Source of the DNA: Allorhizobium ampelinum S4
GTDB lineage: Bacteria > Pseudomonadota > Alphaproteobacteria > Rhizobiales > Rhizobiaceae
Length of the DNA: 64,000 bases
Direction of reading: 5' to 3'
Assembly: GCF_000016285.1 (NCBI RefSeq)
Contig: NC_011982.1
Coordinates: forward strand, 186,001-250,000
This document shows, in pieces, positions 55,685 to 64,000 of the stretch (positions are counted from its first letter, which is position 1; each line of letters opens with the position of its first letter). A program made the translations under genes and the position numbers. Below the pieces are notes generated by a model. That model was given only the letters and a program-made list of their open reading frames with translations, did not search any database and was not told the DNA's origin.

Positions 55685-56030
55685 ACGTTACGAGCCTCAT
55701 ACGATCAACCACCGCGTGGTCGAACATAACGGTGTGCTTTATTTCGGCGGGCTTGTTGCCGACGACAAGAGCAAGGACATGAAGGGACAGACCGAGGAAA
55801 TCTGTGCAAAAATCGATGCGCTGCTCGCCAAGGTTGGCTCCTCAAAGGACAAACTCCTGACCGCGATGCTCTATATCACGGATTTCTCGCAGAAAGACGG
55901 AATGAACGAAGCGTGGCTGGAATGGCTGCCGGCCGAAATCCTTCCGACCCGCGCGACCATCGGTGTTGCCGAGCTTGGCAAGGGTATACTCATCGAAGTG
56001 GTCGTCTCGGCCGCCGCTTGCTCGCGATAA
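55677..56030 (+). CDS. RidA/YjgF-family enamine-imine deaminase
   Basis: 117 residues, MIKRYEPHTINHRVVEHNGVLYFGGLVADDKSKDMKGQTEEICAKIDALLAKVGSSKDKLL. The Arg of LPTRATIGVAELGKGILIEV is the family's active-site residue. RidA proteins hydrolyse reactive enamines/imines, a fitting partner for an amine-oxidising enzyme. The start overlaps the alpha-subunit stop by eight bases. Confidence 0.87.
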   Translation: MIKRYEPHTINHRVVEHNGVLYFGGLVADDKSKDMKGQTEEICAKIDALLAKVGSSKDKLLTAMLYITDFSQKDGMNEAWLEWLPAEILPTRATIGVAELGKGILIEVVVSAAACSR

Positions 56031-56102
56031 CCGATCGCTGGGAATGATGGACTGGGGGGTTTTCGGCAAGCCTTTAAGCTCAACAGCGGACTGAATAACA
56101 AG

Positions 56103-56133
56103 AACCCCGCGTTTGCTATCGCGGGGTTTCTTT
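56103..56133. terminator. Bidirectional intrinsic terminator
   Basis: Nine-bp perfect stem AACCCCGCG / CGCGGGGTT with an 8-base loop, followed by a T-rich tract (and A-rich on the other side). It lies between the convergent ends of ridA and the hyuB-like gene and serves both. Confidence 0.9.
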
Positions 56134-56166
56134 CGGTTCACGATTGCAATTCGTCGAGCGACGCGG

Positions 56167-57891
56167 CTAGTGCCGCGCCTCCGCGGTTTTGGAAGCGCCG
56201 TATTGGGCCTCGCTTTCCGCCGCACTTAACCGACCATCGCGCAAGTCACGACGGAGGTCTGAGTTCTTCCGCAGGCCGGGGGCACCAAAGCCGCCGCCGC
56301 CAGGGGTTTCAAGGCGAACGCTGTCACCCGGTTGAAGCGGCAAGTTTGCGATCATCGGGTTGAGCAACTTTTCGTCGCCGTTTGCGGCCGTCATCACCAA
56401 TCGCGCTGGTCTTCCAGATCCACCGCCGCCTGCACCTGGAGCGCCTTCACGGTGTCCATCCGAGCGGGCAGTGAAAATGACATTGCCGTTGGGAGCCGTT
56501 ATCTCGCGGGCAATTCCCATCCCGCCGCGATGTTCGCCCGCACCCGCCGAGCCATTGACCAGCGCATATTCCTTGACGATCAGATCATATTCGGTCTCAA
56601 GCGGCTCGATCGGCAGGTTTGATGTGTTGGTGACGTGGACGTGGACACCGTCCATGCCATCGACGTCATGGCGCGCACCCGATCCACCGCCGATCGATTC
56701 GAGATACACGTACCCATCCTTGCGGCCACGTCGCTTGCCAGCGAAGACCATCACAGGAACAATATCCTGTCCGGCCGCCATTGCGCGTTCGGGCGGCAAC
56801 AGCTGAGCGAAAGCGCCAATCAGTGCGCGGACGACCTTGTTGCAGGTGATGGAGCGAGCGCCGACAGCCGCAGGAGCCGACGGGTTTACAATGCTTCCCG
56901 CTGGCGCAGTGATCTCGATATTTGTGAACATACCGTTATTCGGCAAGAGGCCGGGATCGAGCAACGTCTTGACCACGTAATAGACGGAGGCATGGAGGGC
57001 GCTTTCTGCGACGTTCATCGCGCCGCGCGCCTGGGGACCAGAGCCGTTGAAGTCGACGCTAAGCTTCGAACCCAAAACGGTAACATTCGCCTGGATCTTC
57101 ACCGGCGTGTCGCCGAGACCATCGCTTTCGATAGAAGACGTGAACGAAGCTGTTCCGTCCTGCATCTCAGCAATGCGGTTGCGCAATCGGGCGGAGGTAT
57201 AGGCGAAGACGTCCTCGATCGAACGAGTGACCTGCTCCGCACCGAGTGCGTCGGTCAGCTCAAGCATCAGCCGTGCCCCGCGTTCATTTGCTGCCGCCTG
57301 CACCTTGATATCGAGCCAGCGCTCTTCTGGAGACCGGGAGTTCAACGAGATCATGGACAGGAGATCTTCATCGAGAACACCGGCCCGATAGAGTTTCATG
57401 ACCGGGAGGCGAAGACCTTCCTCGAAGATCGATATGGCGCCGCCGTGGATCGAGCCAGGAACAGTGCCGCCGACATCCGAATGGTGACCGATATTCGCAG
57501 TGAAATATCGAATTTTGCCCTCGTGAAACACCGGGGTGATCACCGAGATGTCCGGCGTGTGCGTGCCGCCCGCAACATAGGGATCGTTGCAGAGGAAGAC
57601 GTCGCCAGCGGTGATTTTCTGGAGAGAGTATCGTTTTAGAACCGCATGAACCGAGCCCATTAGCGAACCGAGATGCAACGGAATATGACTAGCCTGCGCG
57701 ATAAGGCGTCCATCGGACGAGAAGAGCGCGACAGAGCAATCCTTGCGCTCCTTGATGTTGGACGAAAACGAAGCGCGGATCATTGCGTTTGCGATCTCGT
57801 CGGCGATTGCCAGCAGGCGGTTGGTGAAAACCTCCATTGCGATGGGATCGGCAATGCGCTCAGCGTCGATAAGTGTTTCGGTGTTGCTCAT
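56167..57891 (-). CDS. hyuB: Hydantoinase B / 5-oxoprolinase-type subunit
   Basis: 574 residues, the normal size of HyuB. It starts MSNTETLIDAERIADPIAMEVFTNRLLAIADEI; conserved parts NDPYVAGGTHTPDISVITPVFHEGKIRYFTANIGHHSDVGGTVPGSIHGG and a Gly-rich C-terminus (REGAPGAGGGGSGRPARL, DSVRLETPGGGGFGAP). With HyuA it opens cyclic amide rings with ATP in hydantoinases and 5-oxoprolinases. The gene ends at the terminator and follows hyuA by two bases. Confidence 0.87.
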   Translation of the reverse strand: MSNTETLIDAERIADPIAMEVFTNRLLAIADEIANAMIRASFSSNIKERKDCSVALFSSDGRLIAQASHIPLHLGSLMGSVHAVLKRYSLQKITAGDVFLCNDPYVAGGTHTPDISVITPVFHEGKIRYFTANIGHHSDVGGTVPGSIHGGAISIFEEGLRLPVMKLYRAGVLDEDLLSMISLNSRSPEERWLDIKVQAAANERGARLMLELTDALGAEQVTRSIEDVFAYTSARLRNRIAEMQDGTASFTSSIESDGLGDTPVKIQANVTVLGSKLSVDFNGSGPQARGAMNVAESALHASVYYVVKTLLDPGLLPNNGMFTNIEITAPAGSIVNPSAPAAVGARSITCNKVVRALIGAFAQLLPPERAMAAGQDIVPVMVFAGKRRGRKDGYVYLESIGGGSGARHDVDGMDGVHVHVTNTSNLPIEPLETEYDLIVKEYALVNGSAGAGEHRGGMGIAREITAPNGNVIFTARSDGHREGAPGAGGGGSGRPARLVMTAANGDEKLLNPMIANLPLQPGDSVRLETPGGGGFGAPGLRKNSDLRRDLRDGRLSAAESEAQYGASKTAEARH

Positions 57892-57893
57892 GA

Positions 57894-59924
57894 TTAGAGG
57901 ACCTCGATGATCATAGTGCCTGTTGCATCAACACGCACAGACTGGCCAGGTTCGACGATAGTGGTGGAACTCATTTCCTGAATGATGGCGGGTCCTTCAA
58001 CCGGCTCTCCGATAGGCAGAGCCGAGCGATTGTAGATCGCTGTCTCAAACCAGCCTTTATCGAAGTAGACCTGCCTCGATCCTACCTTGCCTTCACCACC
58101 ATCCGGCTGGTGTTCGGAATCAGCCTTGGCCGCGACCGCACCGCTAACGCTGAGGCGCAAATTGACGACATCAATGGCCCGGCCATCGATATCGTAGCCA
58201 TATTCATGGCGGTGCGCCGCTTGAAACGATTCCACAAAAGTCTGATAGGACGTATTGATTCCGTCCAGCATAAAGACCTGGACTTCATGGTTCTGGCCAT
58301 CGTAGCGGGCGTCGATGACATAAGACATCGACCTCTTGTCTGCCGCGACATTTTCCCCGTCAAGCCATGCCTGACCCTCGACCTGCATACGCTCGAATTG
58401 CGCATGAACGCTTGGCCAGCTCTCTTCCGTCGCTTCGAAGACGCCCGATCGGACGAAGTCGAAACCGATGTCAGAAAGCAGGATGCCGCGCGCGCACATC
58501 GTGCCAGGCTGAGTTGGGACGAGGACGGCAGAGAGACCGACTTCGCGTGCTACTGCCCCTGCGTGCAAGGGACCCGCGCCGCCATAGGCGAACAGAGCAA
58601 ATTCCGAAAGCTTATGACCTTTCTCCGTAGACACTGCCCGAATGGCGCGGCCCATGCTGGCAACAGCGATACGAATGATGCCCAATGCCGCTTCTTCAAC
58701 GCTGAGACCAAGGGGGCTAGCGATCTGCTCATTGATGGCCCGGCGCGCAGCCTCCGTGTCGACCTTCATACGGCCGCTAAGCAAGGTGTCGGACGAGAGG
58801 CGGCCGAGGACGAGATTGGCGTCGGTGATTGTCGGCTCAGTGCCGCCGCGCCCATAGGCAATCGGACCAGGGTGTGCGCCGGCGCTACGAGGGCCGACCT
58901 TGAGCGCTCCCGCATCATCGATTGCAGCGATACTGCCGCCACCGGCGCCGATGACGTGAATGTCGAGCATCGGTACGCGAACCGGATAATCGGCAACGAG
59001 ACGACTGGTCGTAAAGGCAGGGGTCCCATCGAGCACCAACGAGACGTCCGTGCTTGTTCCTCCCACATCATAGGTGATGATGTTGGAGAAGCCAGAGCGC
59101 TGCGCAACTTTAGCTGCTCCAACAACGCCTGCTGCTGGACCTGACAGGCAGGTCCGCACCGGATAAGCACGCACCGTGTCGACAGACATCAGCCCGCCGT
59201 TGGAATGGATCGTGCGTGGTGGAGATGCGATTTCGAGCGTCTTCAGCCGTTCTACGAAACGCTGGAGGTAGCGATCCATTCGAGGACCGACATATGCATT
59301 GATGACCGTGGTCGAGAATCGTTCGAATTCACGGAATTCAGGAAGGATGTCGGAAGAGATGCTGATGTAGGCGTCCGGCAGTACATCGCGTACGATCTCC
59401 GCAGCCCGACGTTCATGCGCATCGTTAATGTAAGAATGCAGGAAGCCGATGGCGACGGCTTTCATTCCCGCCTGCCTCATCTGCTCGGCTGCGTTTCGCA
59501 CAGCTTCCTCGTCAAGTGCGACGAGCATGTCGCCGTTGGCATTTAGTCGTTCCGCGACCTCGATGCACATCCATCGCTCAACGAGCGGTTCAGGTTTTAC
59601 AACGCTGTAGTCGTATAGGTTTGGCCTGGTTTGGCGGCCAATCTCCAACACGTCACGGCAGCCTCGCGTCGTGATCAGGCCGGTTGGTACACCACGGCGT
59701 TCGATGACCATGTTGGTCGCAACTGTGGTGCCATGGCCGACGAATTCGATATCTTCCGGCCGAAAGCCACGCTCGTTGATGAAATAGGCTAGACCAGTCT
59801 CGATCGCTTCTGAAGGGTCATGTGGCGTGGACGAGGTTTTGTAATGACTGGCCTCGCCGGTCTTTACGTTAATTGCGGTAAAGTCGGTAAAGGTCCCGCC
59901 GACATCGAAGCCTATTCGATACAT
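57894..59924 (-). CDS. hyuA: Hydantoinase A / 5-oxoprolinase-type subunit
   Basis: 676 residues, MYRIGFDVGGTFTDFTAINVKTGEASHYKTSSTPHDPSEAIETGL. DVGGTFTD (7-14) is the ATP-binding element of the ASKHA fold, with GHGTTVATNMVIERRG, NIITYDVGGTSTDVSLV and ALFAYGGAGPLHAGAVARE further on. Together with HyuB it gives an ATP-dependent lactam-opening enzyme. Its place inside an opine-type locus suggests it opens a cyclised (lactam) opine or a pyroglutamate product. That is inference only. Confidence 0.87.
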   Translation of the reverse strand: MYRIGFDVGGTFTDFTAINVKTGEASHYKTSSTPHDPSEAIETGLAYFINERGFRPEDIEFVGHGTTVATNMVIERRGVPTGLITTRGCRDVLEIGRQTRPNLYDYSVVKPEPLVERWMCIEVAERLNANGDMLVALDEEAVRNAAEQMRQAGMKAVAIGFLHSYINDAHERRAAEIVRDVLPDAYISISSDILPEFREFERFSTTVINAYVGPRMDRYLQRFVERLKTLEIASPPRTIHSNGGLMSVDTVRAYPVRTCLSGPAAGVVGAAKVAQRSGFSNIITYDVGGTSTDVSLVLDGTPAFTTSRLVADYPVRVPMLDIHVIGAGGGSIAAIDDAGALKVGPRSAGAHPGPIAYGRGGTEPTITDANLVLGRLSSDTLLSGRMKVDTEAARRAINEQIASPLGLSVEEAALGIIRIAVASMGRAIRAVSTEKGHKLSEFALFAYGGAGPLHAGAVAREVGLSAVLVPTQPGTMCARGILLSDIGFDFVRSGVFEATEESWPSVHAQFERMQVEGQAWLDGENVAADKRSMSYVIDARYDGQNHEVQVFMLDGINTSYQTFVESFQAAHRHEYGYDIDGRAIDVVNLRLSVSGAVAAKADSEHQPDGGEGKVGSRQVYFDKGWFETAIYNRSALPIGEPVEGPAIIQEMSSTTIVEPGQSVRVDATGTMIIEVL

Positions 59925-60017
59925 TGGTCATACTCCTGCGTGGATGGATGAGTGGACAGGAACTGTCGTACCTGTCCGTCGATTTGTTAGGCAGTCAAGG
60001 CTGCACACTGTGTGTTT

Positions 60018-61160
60018 CTAGTGATCGGCATGTGCAGCCTCCGCCACCTCCGCGCCCAAGAAGCGAGACGCCTTGAAGGACTGGAATTCCGGAGGCTTCT
60101 GGTCACCTGCAATCCAGCGCGCAAGAGAACCGCAATGCATCGGCGCCAAAGTGACGCCGCTATGTGTGGAAGCGACGAAGACGCCGGGGTGGGTCGGCGA
60201 CTCGTCGTAGACTGGATCGCCGTCGCTGGTCATCACCCGCAGCGCAGCCCAGCTTCGCATGACGCGGCTTTGTCCGATCAGGGGAAACATTCTCACCGCC
60301 CGGCTGGCGAGGTGGGACATGCCACGTTGCGTCGAGCGGTCATCGAGGCCGGCATCTTCCTTCGTATCTCCCATCAGAACGGTACCCTCTGGGGTCTGAC
60401 GCAGTGATGCGAGTACAATTGGCAGGAAGGGCTTGATCCGTTCGGTTACCAGGATTTCGCCTTTCTCCGGTCGCACGAAGGAACGAAATCCCAAAGGAAC
60501 GGCAAGTGCGTTCGTTCCGAGCCCGGCAGCGATCACTACCTTTCGGCCGCGGACAACGACATCCCCTGCAAAAACCTCATAGTGACTGCCACGGGAGACA
60601 ATCTTGTCGACAGCTCTGCCACTCCGCAGTTTGCCGCCCGCGGCTATGAACGATCCGTATAAGCCCCGGTAAAGGGCGAGCGAATGACAATCGCCATCAA
60701 GTGTAGAAAGGGAGCCGCCCACCACATCTGGTCCAATGCCAGGCAGTATCTCAAGCACCTCGTTGCGGCCAATCATGCGGCCATCGCTCCCGGGCAATCC
60801 GTAGGAGGCAACGCGATTGATCAGCTTTGCCCGCTTCTCGAATTCCTGCTCTGAAAGGCACAGCGACAGACCGAGCCCGGAACGGTAGTGGGTGTCGATT
60901 CCGCTCAAGCGCCGGATATCTGCCTCAAACTCAGGCCATGCTTTGACAGCGCTCCAGGTCCAACTGGCATAATCGCGGCCGCGCGCGCCCTTGCTCTGAG
61001 ACCAGACCAAGCCGAAATTGCCGCGCGCAGCATGAAAATTGGTGTCCTCGCCCTCTAGGAGAGCAACATCGGCGCCGAGCGTCGCAAGGCCCAAACCAAC
61101 TGCTGTACCGATGAGGCCGCCGCCAACGACCACGATGTCTCTCGTCCCTAGATCCCGCAT
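60018..61160 (-). CDS. Opine-type oxidase beta subunit (DAO family), locus 2
   Basis: About 380 residues from the ATG at 61160 (MRDLGTRDIVVVGGGLIGTAVGLGLATLGADVALLEGEDTNFHAARGNFGLVWSQSKG). Closely parallels the locus 1 subunit, including WAALRVMTSDGDPVYDESPTHPGVFVASTHSGVTLAPMHCGSLARWI. It heads the minus-strand unit with hyuA and hyuB, separate from its alpha and small subunits at 53.98-55.68 kb. A longer frame to 61217 overlaps the regulatory region. Confidence 0.83.
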   Translation of the reverse strand: MRDLGTRDIVVVGGGLIGTAVGLGLATLGADVALLEGEDTNFHAARGNFGLVWSQSKGARGRDYASWTWSAVKAWPEFEADIRRLSGIDTHYRSGLGLSLCLSEQEFEKRAKLINRVASYGLPGSDGRMIGRNEVLEILPGIGPDVVGGSLSTLDGDCHSLALYRGLYGSFIAAGGKLRSGRAVDKIVSRGSHYEVFAGDVVVRGRKVVIAAGLGTNALAVPLGFRSFVRPEKGEILVTERIKPFLPIVLASLRQTPEGTVLMGDTKEDAGLDDRSTQRGMSHLASRAVRMFPLIGQSRVMRSWAALRVMTSDGDPVYDESPTHPGVFVASTHSGVTLAPMHCGSLARWIAGDQKPPEFQSFKASRFLGAEVAEAAHADH

Positions 61161-61265
61161 CTTCGCCCGTCGCAATGTTGATGAAGAAGTTTTGTTATGC
61201 CATCTGGTATAAGACAAATAAAATTATGCTCGGTGAGCATCCGCATTTGTTATAGGGAGGATCCC
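61161..61265. promoter_or_regulatory. Divergent operator region, locus 2
   Basis: Two dyads lie here. TTTGTTAT (from about 61192) pairs with ATAAGACAAA-type sequence across a roughly 10-base centre. The perfect palindrome ATGCTCGGTGAGCAT lies at about 61227-61241. Both are candidate LysR binding sites between the oppositely transcribed beta-subunit and regulator genes. Confidence 0.55.
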
Positions 61266-62156
61266 ATGATCAGTCAGCGCGCTCTGGAAGCGTTCCGTGC
61301 CGTGATGACCACAGGCACCGTTTCGGCCGCAGCGGAGGAGCTCAACGTATCCCAGCCGGCCGTCAGCCGCCTAGTCAGGGACCTCGAAGAATACACGCAA
61401 CTGCGCTTGTTTAGCCGACATGGCGGGCGCATCGTCGCGACGCGCGAAGCCCATGAGTTTAATGCTGAAATCGAACGCAGCTTCCTCGGTTTGCGCGTGA
61501 TCGAGCAGGCCGCTCGAGAAATCCGACAAGGACGACGCGGAACGGTTTCGGTTGCGGTGATGCCGGCATTGGCGCAGACAATCCTGCCGGACGTGATGGC
61601 GGATGTTCGTGTATCTCACCCAGACTTTCGTCTTGAACTTCTTGCGATGCCGACCCAAAGCATCGTCCGTCAGGTCGCTACACGACAATGTCCTCTCGGG
61701 TTGACCTCACCAACCCATCACGCCAATGAAGTTGACGTGGTTAAATCGGGGTCACTTCCGTATAGATGTGTCATGCCTGACGGGCATCCTCTAGCGGCCT
61801 ACGAGATAATAAGGCTCCAGGACCTTTCTGGCATGGAGTTCATCAATTATACCGATGCTACGGCAACTGGCCGGATGCTTGATCACCGTTTCGCGCACAT
61901 GACGACGCCTCCAGTCGTAAATGCGCGAGCGCCTATTTCACCGGTTATTGCTGCACTGGTTAGAAAAGGTCTCGGGGTGGCGATCCTCGACCCATTCACA
62001 GCACAGGATCACGTCAATCGTGGCGGCGTATCCCGCCCTGTACAAATTGATGAAGAGTTCCACTGGTCCTTCATCAAGCCTTACGGCGAAAAATTAAGTA
62101 GCGACCTGATGGCAGTGATTTCGATCTTTGAAGATCTTTCCAAGAACTACGCCTAA
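61266..62156 (+). CDS. LysR-type regulator, locus 2
   Basis: 296 residues from the ATG at 61266, with GGGAGG five bases upstream. HTH SQRALEAFRAVMTTGTVSAAAEELNVSQPAVSRLVRDLEEYTQLRLFSRHGGRIV, then a LysR effector domain. Paralogue of the locus 1 regulator (EAFRAVM.TG...AAE.L...QPA.SRL.RDLE). It likely activates the locus 2 importer, oxidase and hyu genes on the opine signal. Confidence 0.87.
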   Translation: MISQRALEAFRAVMTTGTVSAAAEELNVSQPAVSRLVRDLEEYTQLRLFSRHGGRIVATREAHEFNAEIERSFLGLRVIEQAAREIRQGRRGTVSVAVMPALAQTILPDVMADVRVSHPDFRLELLAMPTQSIVRQVATRQCPLGLTSPTHHANEVDVVKSGSLPYRCVMPDGHPLAAYEIIRLQDLSGMEFINYTDATATGRMLDHRFAHMTTPPVVNARAPISPVIAALVRKGLGVAILDPFTAQDHVNRGGVSRPVQIDEEFHWSFIKPYGEKLSSDLMAVISIFEDLSKNYA

Positions 62157-62210
62157 ACTTAAGTCGCTCCCCTATAAATCTCTAACGCCATTCCAGCGGC
62201 GCGAATGTAG

Positions 62211-63524
62211 TCATCGATAGCTGCCCGGGAAGATTATGTCCTGATCGACGAGCACATTGAACTTGTAGCCGGGCCGAATTTCGAGCGTTGGCTGCACGTC
62301 CATGTTGCGCTGAATCGTCCGGTCGGCGACTCTCCCAAAGGTCTCGGCAAAATTCCGCCGGGCTGCATCCGAGGCCGTGTCCTGTGTTGCTAGCGTCGAA
62401 CTCTCCGGTACTGCCATATCGATGCCGGTCCCGATCAGGGCAATCAGTACAGCCGAGCCAAATGTTTTAAGGTAGTGGTTGTTCACCTTGTCCCTGAACC
62501 CGCCATAACCTTCGGCATCCGTCCCGGCCATGCCACCGATCTGCAGTGTCGAGCCGTTCGGGAAGATGATGTCGGACCAGACGACGAGCACGCGGCTCTG
62601 GCCGAACGATACCTTGCTGTCGTAACGGCCGAACAGTTTCGTCCCTTGCGGGATCAGCAGGCGATGTCCGGTCGCGCTGTCATAGACGTTCTGGCTCACC
62701 TGGGCGGTGATGCGTCCGGGAAGATCGGAATTGATCCCTGTAGTGAGTGTCGCAGGAATGACGGAGCCGCGCTTCAATTCGAATGCCGATTGCTGTGGCA
62801 CGACGCGGTTCGACAGGTAACCGAGATCCTTGAGATCGGCATTGAAAAAGTCTTCCTTGGGTCGCTGTCCATTCGGATCGACGTTTTGGCCGTCAAGGCC
62901 AGCGCGCAGCGCGGCCGAATAGAGGTCCGAAGGGTTTGCCGAGGTTGTTGCCGTTGCAGTGGATGTTCTGCCCGCAGTCGCGTCATCTGTTGTTGATCGC
63001 GCTTCCAGTTTGCCGCGGTCGATGGCAAGCGGGGCGTCATATGCCGTGTCCCGGGCCTGCATCCGGGCCATCCGCTGGCGCTGTTGCTCGCGGAGAATCT
63101 GCTCTTGTTGTTCACGGGCAAGCCGTGCCCGCCAGACCTCCTCCGGTTCCAGTTCCTGCCCGCGCCGTTGCTCCTGTCTCTGTGCCGGTTGCTGAGTGAA
63201 GGGGTTGGCCGCTTTCTCCTCAACCTGTTTTGTTTCGACCGGAGTCGGCTGAAACGTTGTCTGCTGCTGCGGTTCGCCGATAATACCGTCGGTGACACCG
63301 CGCTTGATCTGATCGGCAAAAGTTGAGGCAGGATCGCCGGAACTGGTCTCCGGGCCTTTATCCCTCCCGAAATAAAGCCCACGCGAGGCAAGCCCATAGA
63401 AGATGATGCCAAGGAAGGCGACTGCCAGCACGATAACGACGACGATCGGCAGGCGATTGATCCGCCGGATCCCCGATGCCGCTTGACTGTTTTGCGCGCC
63501 GCCGAGTTTGAGGGATTGTACCAT
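62211..63524 (-). CDS. trbI: TrbI conjugal transfer protein (VirB10 family)
   Basis: 437 residues. A short cytoplasmic N-terminus, one membrane segment LPIVVVIVLAVAFLGIIFYGL (near 26-46), a Gln/Arg/Pro-rich periplasmic stretch (about 85-160), and a C-terminal VirB10-like beta barrel domain: SVIPATLTTGINSDLPGRITAQVSQNVYDSATGHRLLIPQGTKLFGRYDSKV, ending PGYKFNVLVDQDIIFPGSYR. It spans the envelope in the mating-pair channel. Last gene of the trb operon in Ti plasmids; 12 bp after trbH. Confidence 0.93.
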   Translation of the reverse strand: MVQSLKLGGAQNSQAASGIRRINRLPIVVVIVLAVAFLGIIFYGLASRGLYFGRDKGPETSSGDPASTFADQIKRGVTDGIIGEPQQQTTFQPTPVETKQVEEKAANPFTQQPAQRQEQRRGQELEPEEVWRARLAREQQEQILREQQRQRMARMQARDTAYDAPLAIDRGKLEARSTTDDATAGRTSTATATTSANPSDLYSAALRAGLDGQNVDPNGQRPKEDFFNADLKDLGYLSNRVVPQQSAFELKRGSVIPATLTTGINSDLPGRITAQVSQNVYDSATGHRLLIPQGTKLFGRYDSKVSFGQSRVLVVWSDIIFPNGSTLQIGGMAGTDAEGYGGFRDKVNNHYLKTFGSAVLIALIGTGIDMAVPESSTLATQDTASDAARRNFAETFGRVADRTIQRNMDVQPTLEIRPGYKFNVLVDQDIIFPGSYR

Positions 63525-63536
63525 GATATTCTCCCC

Positions 63537-64000
63537 TCACCCGCGCCGCATCAGCGCAAGCGCGCTCGTCGGCGTGGCACCGGTCGAAGTCACCGTGTAA
63601 GCGCGGCCGAGTTCGACGCTGTTGGTCGAAAGGCGCGCCAGCACCTGCCCGTCGAATGATATGATCGCATAGGCAAGTGGGACGACGGTCGTTCCGCTAT
63701 CCGTCTTCTGGTCGGTGACGACCGCATAACCCCATCCCTTCAGCGCCGCCTCCATTGCCTGACCGAAGGGTGAAGTATCGACCTTTAGTGCAACGGTTGC
63801 CTTGTCCGGCCCGATCTGTTCGGCAAGGCGGCTGACCATGTCACCGGCAATGGCGCTCGCCGCTGGTCCTGAGAGTTCGGGCGGCGCGTTGCTGGCGACA
63901 AGACCTTCTGTGTCGATCGATTGGCACCCGGAATGGAGGATGGCGAGGATGCAGGCGGCAGCAAGGCTAGGTATAAGGTTCAGGGGGCGTCGAATGAAGG
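63537..64000 (-). CDS. trbH: TrbH conjugal transfer lipoprotein (partial, runs off window)
   Basis: The open frame reaches the window edge: [71 protein letters not shown]... to ...[12 protein letters not shown] lipoprotein signal with LHSGC lipobox is visible, and the start codon lies just beyond 64000. The position before trbI and the size (about 155-160 residues) fit TrbH. Confidence 0.85.
   Translation of the reverse strand, partial: FIRRPLNLIPSLAAACILAILHSGCQSIDTEGLVASNAPPELSGPAASAIAGDMVSRLAEQIGPDKATVALKVDTSPFGQAMEAALKGWGYAVVTDQKTDSGTTVVPLAYAIISFDGQVLARLSTNSVELGRAYTVTSTGATPTSALALMRRG

Noticed and set aside
56635..57639. Plus-strand open frame of 334 codons
   Set aside because: Antisense to hyuB, with no recognisable domain.
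58110..59144. Plus-strand open frame of 344 codons
   Set aside because: Antisense to hyuA, with no recognisable domain.

Overview
The window is a stretch of an Agrobacterium (Allorhizobium) vitis Ti plasmid. It carries part of the vir region (virA, a virH-type P450), plant-expressed oncogenes (6b, iaaH, iaaM, ipt), a synthase of the octopine/vitopine synthase family with a decayed second copy, border repeats of three T-DNAs, opine-type catabolic operons, traR and the end of the trb operon. Three T-DNAs plus an octopine-synthase-like gene and its pseudogene is the arrangement I recall being described for the vitopine plasmid pTiS4. I assign the window to that plasmid type from content and memory, not from a database comparison.

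Layout: 1-2.4 kb, virA (cut by the window edge) and virH, both on the minus strand. 2.4-13.7 kb, a transposon graveyard: a RIT (recombinase-in-trio) remnant fused to an IS110/IS1111 tail, then an IS3-family element split by a group II intron, whose maturase gene is split by a second RIT element, whose third recombinase is split by an IS630 element (four nested levels). 13.72-16.97 kb, T-DNA 1 (6b, vis). 17-27.1 kb, a second graveyard with LigD and Ku remnants, an intact IS50-like element with a 9-bp duplication, IS256, IS5 and IS3 pieces, and one intact HAD phosphatase gene. 27.13-31.98 kb, T-DNA 2 (iaaH, iaaM divergent), whose right border is followed at once by nine copies of an 8-bp repeat. 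32-35 kb, IS50-like, IS21 and IS66 debris and a second IS630 copy. 35.09-38.07 kb, T-DNA 3 (ipt, vis pseudogene). 38.2-39.2 kb, IS66 and HAD remnants.

39.26-62.16 kb is an opine-type uptake and catabolism region with two related loci. Locus 1 (46.9 to 39.26 kb, minus) encodes a PotABCD-like polyamine-type ABC importer, a three-subunit FAD/[2Fe-2S] opine-type oxidase and traR as distal gene, with a divergent LysR regulator. Locus 2 (48.0-62.2 kb) encodes a Dpp/Opp-type importer, a paralogous oxidase whose beta subunit sits apart from the alpha and small subunits, a RidA protein, a HyuA/HyuB (5-oxoprolinase-like) pair and a second LysR regulator. In the expected scheme, T-DNA genes make the plant produce opines, these loci import and split them, and opine-driven traR expression triggers conjugation. 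Here traR carries an amber stop at codon 4, so that last link looks broken or suppressed. 62.2-64 kb holds trbI and trbH of the mating-pair formation operon.
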